From JBDTNK01 sp039933775 (GTDB lineage Bacteria > Chloroflexota > Limnocylindria > QHBO01), in assembly GCA_039933775.1 (NCBI GenBank), contig JBDTNK010000001.1, positions 1-64,000 of the forward strand: 64,000 nucleotides of DNA, given 5' to 3'. The notes under the pieces were generated by a model that had not been told where the DNA came from, searched no databases, and saw only the letters and a program-made list of their open reading frames with translations. Within the stretch, counting starts at the first letter, position 1. The number at the start of each line of letters is the position of its first letter. Of the stretch, positions 50,861 through 59,134 are shown piece after piece. Both the position numbers and the translations under genes were made by a program.

Positions 50861-52237
50861 TTGATCCTCTCTGAGGCGGCCGATGTTCTCTCTACCCCCG
50901 GGAGCGACGGGCACCCGCTTCGGCCGGCAATCTGGCTTGGGATCATAACCGGCGGAGTATCATCACCGCTCGCGACTGGCCGATCCGCGTCGCACGATTG
51001 GCTCGCATCTGCCACGAGGTCCGAGATCAGCCGCCTCCCCGAACCCGACGACCTTCGAACCAGCGACGCCGACGACCTTGAAGAGATCGGGATCCGTGGA
51101 GATCTCGATCCTGAGCCGTTCGCGCGGATTGCCGCGCGCCGCCGCCAGGCGGTTGCCGGTGCGGAGCCACGCGGCACGACGCGGTGGCAGATCGTCCGAC
51201 GCGTCGTCATCGGCCTGCTGGCCCTCTGGGTCTTCCTGGTGGCGCTCGCGCTCATGCGTGACGGCGCTCGTGGATTGGCGCCGGCGCTCGGCGCGGCCGT
51301 GTCGTCGATCCCCAACGCCGTTGGCTTCGGCTGGCTCGGCGCCCTCCTCGTCCTCTCTGGGTCACCAGTCGCGGCGACCTCGCTCGCGCTGCTTGACGCG
51401 GGGGCGGTGTCCGTCGACGAGAGCTACGGGATGATCGTGGGCTCGCGGCTTGGCGCGGCGTTCGTCGTGCTCGTCATCGGCGCCCTCTACGCACTTCGGG
51501 GTCGGTCCGTCGGGCGCCGCGCGCCTATCTCCATAGGCGTCCTCGCATTGACGATGACCGCGGTGGTCTACATCCCGGGCGGGTTCATCGGGCTTGCCCT
51601 GCTGCGATCGGGGTGGCTCTCAGGGCTGACGCTGACGCCACCCCCGATCTTCTACGACGGCACGCGCGCCCTCACCGAGCCGCCCGTCGCCCTACTCGAG
51701 CGGGTGCTCGATCCAACGCAGATGCTCCCCGCCGCGTTCCTCTTCGTCATCGGCGTCGGACTCCTGCTGCTCGCCTTCCGCCTCGTCGACGAGCTCCTCC
51801 CGTCGCTCGAGCGGGCCGGGGTGAGCGAACGAGCGCGCTGGTACGTCGGGCCGTGGACGATGTTCGCCATCGGGCTGGTGGCGGCGTTGGCGACGCTATC
51901 GGTGGCCGTCGCCCTGAGCATTCTTGTGCCGGCGGTGGCGAAAGGCTACCTGCGCCGCGAGCAGACGCTGCCGTACATCATCGGCGCGAACATCACGACA
52001 TTGGTGGACACGCTCCTCGTCGGCGTGCTGACTGGGAACGACGATGCGCCGCGCGTGGTGCTTGCGGTCGGCATCGGAGTGACGCTGGTGAGCGTGGTGC
52101 TGCTGGCGGTGGCGTATCGCCCGCTGCGTCGCGCGACGTTCGCCCTCCAATCGGCGGTGCTCACGAGCCCGGCACGCCTGGGGGCCTTCGTCGCGTTGCT
52201 CTTCCTGTTGCCGATCGCGCTGCTCGTTGTCCGCTGA
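50861..52237 (+). CDS. Na/Pi-cotransporter-like membrane protein
   Basis: 458 residues if the TTG at 50861 is used. About 110 polar, partly acidic residues precede roughly ten transmembrane helices. GSPVAATSLALLDAGAVS and IIGANITTLVDTLLVG look like the paired inverted-repeat QSS/GANIGTT-type motifs of the Na/Pi cotransporter (PF02690-like) family. The start is unclear: no ATG or GTG is in frame before the first helix and no Shine-Dalgarno precedes the TTG. A promoter-like pair, TTGGGA (50937) and TATCAT (50958), lies inside the frame. The substrate could be phosphate or another anion such as sulfate; I cannot tell. Confidence 0.65.
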   Translation: MILSEAADVLSTPGSDGHPLRPAIWLGIITGGVSSPLATGRSASHDWLASATRSEISRLPEPDDLRTSDADDLEEIGIRGDLDPEPFARIAARRRQAVAGAEPRGTTRWQIVRRVVIGLLALWVFLVALALMRDGARGLAPALGAAVSSIPNAVGFGWLGALLVLSGSPVAATSLALLDAGAVSVDESYGMIVGSRLGAAFVVLVIGALYALRGRSVGRRAPISIGVLALTMTAVVYIPGGFIGLALLRSGWLSGLTLTPPPIFYDGTRALTEPPVALLERVLDPTQMLPAAFLFVIGVGLLLLAFRLVDELLPSLERAGVSERARWYVGPWTMFAIGLVAALATLSVAVALSILVPAVAKGYLRREQTLPYIIGANITTLVDTLLVGVLTGNDDAPRVVLAVGIGVTLVSVVLLAVAYRPLRRATFALQSAVLTSPARLGAFVALLFLLPIALLVVR

Positions 52238-52259
52238 GCCGGTGCTGGCGGCCGGCCCT

Positions 52260-53183
52260 CTAGCTCAGTCGGGCGCCGGGCTGCAGCCTCGGGTCATCGG
52301 TCAGCGGACTCCCTGCCAATCGCAGCTCGCGCAGCACGATCCGGCCGCCGGGTGCGGCGACAACCGGGCTGCCGGCCTCGATCCCGATGATCTCGCCGGG
52401 CCGGCCACGGTGCGGGAGTCGGTCCCAGGCCACGGCGGCCACCTCGATGCGACGGCCCTCGGACGCGATCTCAGGGTACTGGAAGGGCGGGAAGATGAAG
52501 GCGCGCATGCGATCCGCGATGCGCCTGCAATCGTCGTCCCAGCGGACGAGACGCTCTGAGAAGTCCAGCGCCCAGCGGTTGTAGTACAGCGCCGCCGTGT
52601 CGTCCTGGGGCGTTCCCGGCACGGTCTCCAGGAGCCGAATCTCGGGCCAGGCGGCAGCAAAGAGCGTGATCCCGGTTTCAACGCAGCGGTCGTAGACGAC
52701 CCGTCCGGTGTCGTCCGGGCCGATCGTCACCGACGAGGAACGCACCAGCGGTCCGCTGTCGACTCCCGGATCGATATGGTGGAGTGTGACGCCGGTTGCC
52801 GTCTCGCCGTTCATGATCGCCCAGGCGATGGGCGCCACGCCACGGTAGCGGGGCAGCGGTCCGTAGTGCAGGTTGAGGGCTGCGACGCTCGCCGTGGCAA
52901 TGAGCGGTGCACGAAGAATTGGACCCGCCTGGAAGGAAAGCAGGAATTCGGGCCGCAGCGCCGCGACGTCGGCCACGGCGGACGGATCATTGACATTCAC
53001 CGGATCGAGCACCCGGTGCCCGCCGCGCCGGGCTGCGGCGCGAAGCGACGGCTGCCAACCATCTGCTCCGTCGTCGTGCGCGTCGACGATGACGCCGACG
53101 ATCTCATCGCCGGCCTTCATCACGATCTCGAGTGCGGCGACGGCGAGGCCGGTGCGTCCGATGATCACGACCCGGCGCTTCAT
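52260..53183 (-). CDS. Formyltransferase (Fmt/ArnA-N family), probably sugar-nucleotide N-formyltransferase
   Basis: 307 residues. The formyltransferase core shows LNLHYGPLPRYRGVAPIAWA, with the catalytic Asn-His, and HHIDPGVDSGPLV, with the catalytic Asp. The N-terminus has a Rossmann-like VVIIGRTGLAVAALE, and a C-terminal OB-like domain follows as in Fmt and ArnA. Being inside a polysaccharide locus, it more likely formylates an amino-sugar nucleotide than initiator tRNA, but a housekeeping Fmt cannot be excluded without the rest of the genome. ATGA-coupled to the upstream VanZ-family gene. Confidence 0.8.
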   Translation of the reverse strand: MKRRVVIIGRTGLAVAALEIVMKAGDEIVGVIVDAHDDGADGWQPSLRAAARRGGHRVLDPVNVNDPSAVADVAALRPEFLLSFQAGPILRAPLIATASVAALNLHYGPLPRYRGVAPIAWAIMNGETATGVTLHHIDPGVDSGPLVRSSSVTIGPDDTGRVVYDRCVETGITLFAAAWPEIRLLETVPGTPQDDTAALYYNRWALDFSERLVRWDDDCRRIADRMRAFIFPPFQYPEIASEGRRIEVAAVAWDRLPHRGRPGEIIGIEAGSPVVAAPGGRIVLRELRLAGSPLTDDPRLQPGARLS

Positions 53184-53740
53184 CGCCGCACCTCGTCGGG
53201 CAGGCGTCGATCGGTCCCCTCCGCGCGCCGCCGCCGCGGCGGCACGAACCCCTCGCTGAGGATCACTTCACCGGCTTCCGGGCGCTGATCACCGAGCGTG
53301 TGGCTCGCTGCCAGCTTCATTCGTTCGAGTCGGACGTTGCGGATCCGCCGCGCGAACCACGACCGCCCGAGCCGCGACCACGCGATCGCGCCCGCCAGAC
53401 CGCTCACCGAATCGATGACGACGTCCATCAGCATCGGAGTCCTCCCTGGAACGAATGACTGGTGCAGCTCGTCGACGATCGCATAGAGCGCGACGAAGAC
53501 GACCGCCCACCAGGTCCGCCGACTCAGCCGGGAGCGGTCCATGGCGTGCGCCGTGAGCACGCCCAGGATCGAGAACACGACGACGTGTCCCACCTTCGCC
53601 AACCCGAAGCGCCAGCGTCCCAGGCCCTCACCAAGGTCCGGCTGGCTCGACAGGATGAAGATGACGGTCATCCAGGCAACGACCGCCGTCCACGCAACGA
53701 TGGGAGAGACGCCGGGGCGACGGCGTGCAAGCTGGGGCAT
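53180..53740 (-). CDS. VanZ-family membrane protein
   Basis: 186 residues from the ATG at 53740 (a longer frame opens at 53806). Four membrane helices with the VanZ-like landmarks FILSSQPDL, a KVGHVVVF segment, YAIVDELHQSFVPGR and DVVIDSVSGLAGAI. VanZ-fold proteins are linked to teicoplanin resistance and to cell-envelope glycan processes, but their biochemical role is unclear. The C-terminal 40 residues are basic and cytosolic. Coupled by ATGA to the formyltransferase gene. Confidence 0.85.
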   Translation of the reverse strand: MPQLARRRPGVSPIVAWTAVVAWMTVIFILSSQPDLGEGLGRWRFGLAKVGHVVVFSILGVLTAHAMDRSRLSRRTWWAVVFVALYAIVDELHQSFVPGRTPMLMDVVIDSVSGLAGAIAWSRLGRSWFARRIRNVRLERMKLAASHTLGDQRPEAGEVILSEGFVPPRRRRAEGTDRRLPDEVRR

Positions 53741-53831
53741 CTGCGAAGAGAATAGCGGTACGACGCGCGCTCGGCCGAAGGCAGCCGAGCGTAGCGACTG
53801 TCGCAAGCAGCGTCGCCGCTCGGGAGGAACG

Positions 53832-55025
53832 ATGAATCGGACGACGCCACCCCGTCACTGCATGGTGGTCGACAATTACTACCCGGACATCCGGGTCGAG
53901 CGGGAGGCACGCGCGCTCGCGCACCGAGGTCACGAGGTCGACATCATCTGCCTTCGAAACGAGGGCGAGCCGGCGCTCGAGCGGGCGGACGGCATCACCG
54001 TGCATCGGCTACCCGTTCGGCGCAAGCGAGGCGAGAGCCTTGGAGTGCAGCTCCTCGAATACGTGTCGTTCTGCGTCCGCGCCGGCGTTCTCCTGACCCG
54101 CCGCCACCTCCAGCGGCGCTATGACGTGGTCCAGGTCCACAACGTCCCGAACTTCCTCGTCTTCAGTGCGATCGCGGCGAAGCTTTCCGGGACGCCAATC
54201 ATCCTCGACATGCACGACCTGATGCCCGAGTTCTTTGCCAGCCGTTTCGGTGGGCGCCCAGACTCGCTGCGCATGCGCCTGGTGCGCCTCGAGGAGCGGT
54301 TGAGCGCGGCATTTGCCGACCAGCTCCTGACGGTGACCGATCTCTGGGCCGGGGCGCTCATCGAGCGAGGGCAACGTCCCGAGCGAGTGGGCGTGGTGAT
54401 GAACCTGCCGGACGAGGAACTGTTCGCGCCGGTCCCTCCTCAGATCCGTGAGGCGCCCGACCCGCTCACCCTCGTCTACCACGGGACCATCACGTTCCGA
54501 TATGGGATCGATATCCTGCTGCGCGCCCTGGCCACTGTCCGCGCCCGTCGCTCGGTGAAGCTCGTCCTCCACGGCCGCGGCGAGTACCTGCCCGAGGTCG
54601 AGCGCCTGATCGACGAGCTCGGCCTGCACGACGCAGTCGAGGTCAGTACCGCGCTCCTGCCGACCGGCGAGCTGCAAGCCATCATCGGCAAGGCGGACAT
54701 CGGCATCGTGCCGAACCGGCGCGACGTGTTCACCGACGGAATTCTTCCGACCAAGCTCATGGAATACGCGGCGCTTGGGATCCCGGCCATCGTCTCTCGG
54801 ACAAGCGCCACCGAGGCCTATTTCAGCGACGAGATGGTTCGCTTTGTCCCGGCTGGCGATCCGGTGGCGCTAGCCGACGCGATCCTGGAGCTTGGCGCCG
54901 AACCGCGGACACGCGAGGCGCTCGCGCGCCAGGCGCAGACGTTCACCGAGCAGCACCGGTGGTCCGATGAGGCTTGGCGCTATGTCGAGCTCGTCGAGCG
55001 CCTCGGCGGCCACGGGCTGGGGTGA
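53832..55025 (+). CDS. Glycosyltransferase, GT4 family
   Basis: 397 residues from the ATG at 53832 after GGGAGGA. The N-terminus VDNYYPDIRVEREARALAHRGHEV is typical of GT4 transferases acting early in EPS synthesis. LDMHDLMPEFF and LTVTDLWA lie at the domain junction. YHGTITFRYGIDILLRAL, HGRGEYLPEVERL and GILPTKLMEYAALGIPAIVS give the donor site with its Glu. Complete and probably active; the sugar is unknown. It is divergent from vanZ. Confidence 0.9.
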   Translation: MNRTTPPRHCMVVDNYYPDIRVEREARALAHRGHEVDIICLRNEGEPALERADGITVHRLPVRRKRGESLGVQLLEYVSFCVRAGVLLTRRHLQRRYDVVQVHNVPNFLVFSAIAAKLSGTPIILDMHDLMPEFFASRFGGRPDSLRMRLVRLEERLSAAFADQLLTVTDLWAGALIERGQRPERVGVVMNLPDEELFAPVPPQIREAPDPLTLVYHGTITFRYGIDILLRALATVRARRSVKLVLHGRGEYLPEVERLIDELGLHDAVEVSTALLPTGELQAIIGKADIGIVPNRRDVFTDGILPTKLMEYAALGIPAIVSRTSATEAYFSDEMVRFVPAGDPVALADAILELGAEPRTREALARQAQTFTEQHRWSDEAWRYVELVERLGGHGLG

Positions 55026-55167
55026 GGCCCGTTGCGTTCACGCCACGCTGTCTGCTGCCAGCACCTCCCCCGCAGGTGACCTGCTTCAGCGGAGTCGCTA
55101 CCCTGTGGCGCGCGACGTCGTCAAGCGCGCTGCCCTATTCGAACGACGAAGTGGAGACAGACCAAGG

Positions 55168-56265
55168 ATGATCCCGATTGCCCGCCCGCAGATGGGCACC
55201 GAAGAACGTGACTCGGTCTGGAGCGCCCTCAGCTCCGGCCAGCTGGCCCAGGGAGCGAAGGTCAAGGAATTCGAGGAGCGCTTTGCGACGTTCGTCGGCG
55301 CGCCGTATGCGGTGGCTACCAGCTCGGGCACCACGGCGCTGCATCTCGCACTGCTCGGCCTGGGCGTCGGTCCCGGTGACGAGGTGATCACCGTATCGTT
55401 CACGTTCACCGCCACCGTCAGTCCGATCCTGCACGTCGGGGCGCGACCAGTCTTCGTGGACGTCGACGCCGCGACATTTACCATGGATCCGGCTGGAGTT
55501 GAAGCCGCGATCACGCCGAGGACCCGGGCCATCATTCCGGTCAGCCTGTATGGGCACCCCGCGCCGATGCCGGAAATCACCGCGATCGCCGAGAGGCACG
55601 GGATCCCGGTCATCGAAGACGCCTGCCAGGCCCACGGCGCAACGCTGGACGGTCGGTCCAGCGGCGGATGGGGGATCGGCGTCTTCAGCTTCTACCCCAC
55701 CAAGAACATGACCACCGGCGAGGGTGGAATCATCACGACCAACGACGAGGGCTTAGCCGAGCGAACGCGGCTGCTTCGCGAGCACGGCATGCGGGAGCGC
55801 TACCGACCGGACATCCTCGGCTACAACTTTCGGATGACCGATGTCCACGCCAGCATCGGGCTGCCGCAGCTTGACAAGCTGCCGGCCGCCAACGCGCGGC
55901 GCCAGGCGATCGCGCAGCGGTACACGAGCGAGCTGCACGGTGTCATCACGCCGACCGTCCGTCGTGGCGCGACGCACGTGTATCACCAGTACACGCTGCG
56001 CGTCGGTCAGCGTGATGCGTTCGCCGAGTCTCTCGCGGGACAGGGCGTCGGCTCGAACGTCTATTACCCTGTTCCTGTCGATCGTCAGCGGCCACTCATC
56101 GAGCTTGGGTTCAGCGGCGGTGTGCTGCCCGTGACCGAGCGACTCACCGACGAGATCCTCTCGATTCCGGTGCACCCCGCCCTGAGCGACGAGGAGGTCG
56201 CGACCGTCGTCCGCGCCGTGAACGCCACCGCCGCGGAGCTCGGGCCGCCGTCGACGGGGGACTGA
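55168..56265 (+). CDS. DegT/DnrJ/EryC1 sugar aminotransferase
   Basis: PLP-dependent transfer of an amino group to a keto-sugar nucleotide. 365 residues from the ATG at 55168. ATSSGTTALHLAL binds the PLP phosphate, IEDACQAHGA carries the ring Asp, and the Schiff-base Lys is in SFYPTKNMTTGEGG. Combined with the Gfo/Idh/MocA oxidoreductase (21115) and formyltransferase (52260), it suggests an amino or N-formylamino sugar in the polymer. It stands alone with 142 bases upstream, where I see no clear promoter. A short CCCCG/CGGGG hairpin follows at 56280-56293. Confidence 0.9.
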   Translation: MIPIARPQMGTEERDSVWSALSSGQLAQGAKVKEFEERFATFVGAPYAVATSSGTTALHLALLGLGVGPGDEVITVSFTFTATVSPILHVGARPVFVDVDAATFTMDPAGVEAAITPRTRAIIPVSLYGHPAPMPEITAIAERHGIPVIEDACQAHGATLDGRSSGGWGIGVFSFYPTKNMTTGEGGIITTNDEGLAERTRLLREHGMRERYRPDILGYNFRMTDVHASIGLPQLDKLPAANARRQAIAQRYTSELHGVITPTVRRGATHVYHQYTLRVGQRDAFAESLAGQGVGSNVYYPVPVDRQRPLIELGFSGGVLPVTERLTDEILSIPVHPALSDEEVATVVRAVNATAAELGPPSTGD

Positions 56266-56302
56266 CGGCAGCGTCGCTTCCCCGTGCTCGGGGGGATGTG
56301 GT

Positions 56303-56360
56303 GCGTACTGGCGACAGTGACCGCAGCACGGCGGGCGGATCGCTTGTGACGGCAGTACGC
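56303..56360 (+). repeat. 8-bp perfect inverted repeat upstream of the zinc-finger membrane protein
   Basis: GCGTACTG (56303-56310) is the exact reverse complement of CAGTACGC (56353-56360), 42 bases apart. It could be a pair of regulator half-sites or an RNA stem ahead of the gene starting at 56466. An eight-base match may also be chance. Confidence 0.3.
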
Positions 56361-56465
56361 TAGGTGGAGATCAGCGAGGTGTGGCTGCCGGCCTCTCGAG
56401 GTTGGCGCGCAGGGATCGGGACCTCCGCTGACCTGCGAGTGAAGCTCGGTCATGAGGAGCGCATC

Positions 56466-57071
56466 GTGGGCCGGAGAGCTGTCGTCCTTTGCGAGGGCTG
56501 TTGGCGTGAGACGGATCGCGTCAGTTATTGCGTGGGCTGCAAGCTGACACTGTGTACCGCGTGCCGCGGCGACCACATCATCACGTGTGAAGGCTGCACC
56601 GGGTCGATGCTTCGGGGCGGTCGTCACGTTGTTGCCCTGGCGCGATGTGCAACGGAGGTCCTGGCCGACGCTGGCCGAGAGGCCGAGACGCTGGCACAGC
56701 GCGCGAACGAGCAGGCGCAATGGTCGCGGCCGGCGTCGTCGCAGGAGTACGCTGCCGTGCTGATCGAGACCTTGCAACGCGACCTCGTGATCGTGCTCGC
56801 GAAAGGTGAGGCAGCAGAGGTCGCCGGTGCCTTCGCCGCCTCGTCGTTGCCGTCACGCAGCCGTCGCCGCGCCGATGAGCTTCGTGACGCGGAGGTCCGG
56901 TATCGGGATGCGTCTGCCGCGGCTCGGCGGGCCATCGATTCGGTCGCAGCTGCGACCGCACAAACGACCGCCGCGGCACGACGACGAGTCGTATGGCGCC
57001 GCGCGATGGCGCTCGCCGTCCTGGTCATCGCCGCAATCGGGGCGGTGCCGGTTCTCGAGCGGCTCTTCTAG
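56466..57071 (+). CDS. Zinc-finger protein with C-terminal membrane anchor, unknown function
   Basis: 201 residues from a GTG at 56466 placed six bases after a GAGGAG (56454-56459); a weaker GTG at 56364 would add 34 residues. The N-terminal 45 residues hold four CxxC pairs or near-pairs (LCEGCW, YCVGCK, LCTACR, TCEGC), like a B-box or double treble-clef. A long helical, Ala/Arg/Glu-rich region (about 55-170) may be a coiled coil. A single hydrophobic helix near the C-terminus (about 180-197) would anchor it with the zinc fingers in the cytosol. I do not recognise the family. Confidence 0.6.
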   Translation: MGRRAVVLCEGCWRETDRVSYCVGCKLTLCTACRGDHIITCEGCTGSMLRGGRHVVALARCATEVLADAGREAETLAQRANEQAQWSRPASSQEYAAVLIETLQRDLVIVLAKGEAAEVAGAFAASSLPSRSRRRADELRDAEVRYRDASAAARRAIDSVAAATAQTTAAARRRVVWRRAMALAVLVIAAIGAVPVLERLF

Positions 57072-57076
57072 CGCGT

Positions 57077-57093
57077 GGCTGAACGGGTCAGCC
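57077..57093. terminator. Bidirectional hairpin between two convergent genes
   Basis: GGCTGA (57077-57082), loop ACGGG, TCAGCC (57088-57093) is a perfect 6-bp stem extendable through a wobble pair. The right arm includes the cysS stop codon. It sits between the convergent zinc-finger and cysS genes and has no U-tract on either strand. Confidence 0.4.
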
Positions 57094-58500
57094 GCGATGC
57101 GTCGCAGTCTGGCCGTCGGGCGTGTCGCGGACCTCGACACCGAGCGCTGCGAGCTCCTCGCGCAGCGAGTCCGAGGCCTCGTAGTCACGAGCGGCGCGCG
57201 CGGCTGCTCGACGCTCGAGCAGCTCAGCGGCGCCGGCCGGCAACTCGCCATCCTCATCGGGCGCGCGCGCGATGTCGACGCCGAGGATGCGGTCGAAGTC
57301 CACCAGCAGCGCGCGCTTCTGCGCGGGATCGAGTTCCGCGGAAGACGCCACCTCGTGCGCGACTGCCACCGCGCGCGGTGTCGACAGGTCGTCGGAGATG
57401 GCATCGGTGAAGCGTGTGCGGTAGATGGCGGCGGGAGCCGCCAAGAGGTCCACCGCGGCGGCATCGGTCTGTGAGGCAGCCGTGGCGGCGCGACGCAGGC
57501 GAGCCAGTCCGGTAGCGGCGGCCTGCATGGCGGCCTCGGTGAAATCGAGCTTGGACCGATAGTGCGCCTGGAGGGCGAGGTAGCGGAAGACGAGCGGATC
57601 GAAGCCCTTCGACGGCAGGTCGGTGGTACGGATGATGTTGCCGGCCGACTTCGCCATCTTTGCGTCGTTGAGCGTCAGGAATTCGCCATGCATCCAGGTT
57701 CGCACCACCTCGTGACCCAGCGCGCCCTCGCTCTGGGCGATCTCGTCCTCGTGATGTGGGAACTTGTTGTCGATTCCGCCGGTGTGGATGTCGACGTGCT
57801 CGCCGAGATGAGCGAGGCTCATGGCCGAGCACTCGATGTGCCATCCCGGAAAGCCTTCGCCCCACGGTGACGGCCAGCGCATGAGGCGGTTGCGCCCGGC
57901 CGCCTTCCAGAGCGCAAAGTCCTCCTGGGCGTGCTTGTCGGCCTCGATCTCGACTCGGTGGCCGGCCTGCATGGCATCGATCCGCTGGCCCGAGAGCTTG
58001 CCGTAGCCGGGAAACGCGCTGACATCGAAGTAGACGTTGCCATTCGTCTCGTAGGCGAGCCCACGATCGAGCAGCGTCTGCGTCATCTCGATCATCTGGC
58101 CGATGTGCTCGGTCGCGCGCGGGTAGACGTGCACCGGCAGGATGTTGATGGCGGCCTCGTCCGCCAGCCACGCTTCGGTGTAGTACGCGGCGATCTCGAA
58201 TGGCGACTTGCCCTCGGTCTCGGCGGCGAGCTCCATGCGGTCCTCGTCGGTGTCGTCGCGCATGTGACCGACATCGGTGACGTTCTTGACGTGGCGCACC
58301 TCGTAGCCCAGGTATTCGAGCGAGCGACGCAGGATGTCCGCGAAGAGGAAGCTGCGCAGGTTGCCGATGTGCGCGTAGTGGTACACCGTCGGGCCGCAGG
58401 TGTAGATCCGGACCCTGCCCGGTTCGATGGGCTCGAGCGGCTCGACCCTGCGGGTCAGCGAGTTGTACAGCTGAACGGGATGTGGCGTGTCGTGGGGCAT
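57088..58500 (-). CDS. cysS: Cysteinyl-tRNA synthetase
   Basis: Charges tRNA-Cys with cysteine. 470 residues, the normal bacterial length. The class I HIGH motif is HIGN at 44-47, the zinc ligand region includes Cys35 (IYTCGPTVY), GWHIECSAMS and HHEDE, and the KMSKS motif is KMAKS. The ATG at 58500 lies nine bases after a TACAAT -10 box on this strand, with no Shine-Dalgarno, so the message is probably leaderless. Divergent from the Nudix gene. Confidence 0.97.
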   Translation of the reverse strand: MPHDTPHPVQLYNSLTRRVEPLEPIEPGRVRIYTCGPTVYHYAHIGNLRSFLFADILRRSLEYLGYEVRHVKNVTDVGHMRDDTDEDRMELAAETEGKSPFEIAAYYTEAWLADEAAINILPVHVYPRATEHIGQMIEMTQTLLDRGLAYETNGNVYFDVSAFPGYGKLSGQRIDAMQAGHRVEIEADKHAQEDFALWKAAGRNRLMRWPSPWGEGFPGWHIECSAMSLAHLGEHVDIHTGGIDNKFPHHEDEIAQSEGALGHEVVRTWMHGEFLTLNDAKMAKSAGNIIRTTDLPSKGFDPLVFRYLALQAHYRSKLDFTEAAMQAAATGLARLRRAATAASQTDAAAVDLLAAPAAIYRTRFTDAISDDLSTPRAVAVAHEVASSAELDPAQKRALLVDFDRILGVDIARAPDEDGELPAGAAELLERRAAARAARDYEASDSLREELAALGVEVRDTPDGQTATHRG

Positions 58501-58508
58501 CGCGCAAG

Positions 58509-58535
58509 ATTGTACCGACGTGCCGCGCCTATGCT
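58509..58535. promoter_or_regulatory. Overlapping divergent promoters of cysS and the Nudix gene
   Basis: The minus strand has TACAAT (complement of 58509-58514), nine bases before the cysS ATG. The plus strand has TATGCT at 58530-58535, nine bases before the Nudix ATG at 58544; a TTGTAC at 58510-58515 is spaced only 14 bases from it. Both genes lack a Shine-Dalgarno, so both transcripts may be leaderless and the promoters mutually exclusive. Confidence 0.4.
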
Positions 58536-58543
58536 TGGCCTCG

Positions 58544-59134
58544 ATGCCCCGCCCCGATGCGTCTCACCAGCTGCCGATGACCCTTGGCGAGGAGCCCGCC
58601 TTCTGCCCCGCATGCGGCAAGCCGCTGACCGAACGCGTACTCGGGGCCGATCATCGAGCGCGTCTCGTGTGTCCCGAAGGACATGTCACGTGGCAGAACC
58701 CGCGCGTGGTCGTCGGCACGCTGCCCACTGCCGGCGGCAGGGTGCACCTCGCGCGGCGCACGATCGAACCGGGCGCCGGCCGCTGGACGTATCCGGGCGG
58801 CTTCCTGGAGCTTGGCGAGTCGGCCGCGGAGGGTGCGCGTCGCGAGACCGAAGAGGAGACGCAGCTGCTGGTCGAGATCGGGCGCCTCGTGGGCGTCTAC
58901 TCGCGCCCGCAGGTCGGGATCGTGACGATCGTGTATGAGGCCACGGTGATCGGTGGTGAGGCGCTCGCGGGCGACGAGACGAGCGAGGTGCGCGCCTTCG
59001 ATCCCGACCACCTCCCGTGGGAGGAGCTGGCATTCACGACGGTCGAATCCGCCTTGCGTGACTGGATCGCCTCGCTGCCCGGCCGCGGCCAACGGCGCGA
59101 GCCGGAGCTCTACGTGACCGGCGATCCGCCGTGA
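58544..59134 (+). CDS. Nudix hydrolase with N-terminal zinc ribbon
   Basis: 196 residues from the ATG at 58544. A CPACGKPL...CPEGH zinc ribbon (about 21-50) precedes the Nudix fold. The Nudix box matches GX5EX7REXXEE as GFLELGESAAEGARRETEEE. NUDT/NudC-like proteins with zinc ribbons hydrolyse NADH, ADP-ribose or related nucleotides. An NADH pyrophosphatase SQPWPFPxS motif is not seen, so ADP-ribose or another diphosphate is more likely. The 3' end overlaps the convergent membrane-protein gene by 25 bases. Confidence 0.88.
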   Translation: MPRPDASHQLPMTLGEEPAFCPACGKPLTERVLGADHRARLVCPEGHVTWQNPRVVVGTLPTAGGRVHLARRTIEPGAGRWTYPGGFLELGESAAEGARRETEEETQLLVEIGRLVGVYSRPQVGIVTIVYEATVIGGEALAGDETSEVRAFDPDHLPWEELAFTTVESALRDWIASLPGRGQRREPELYVTGDPP

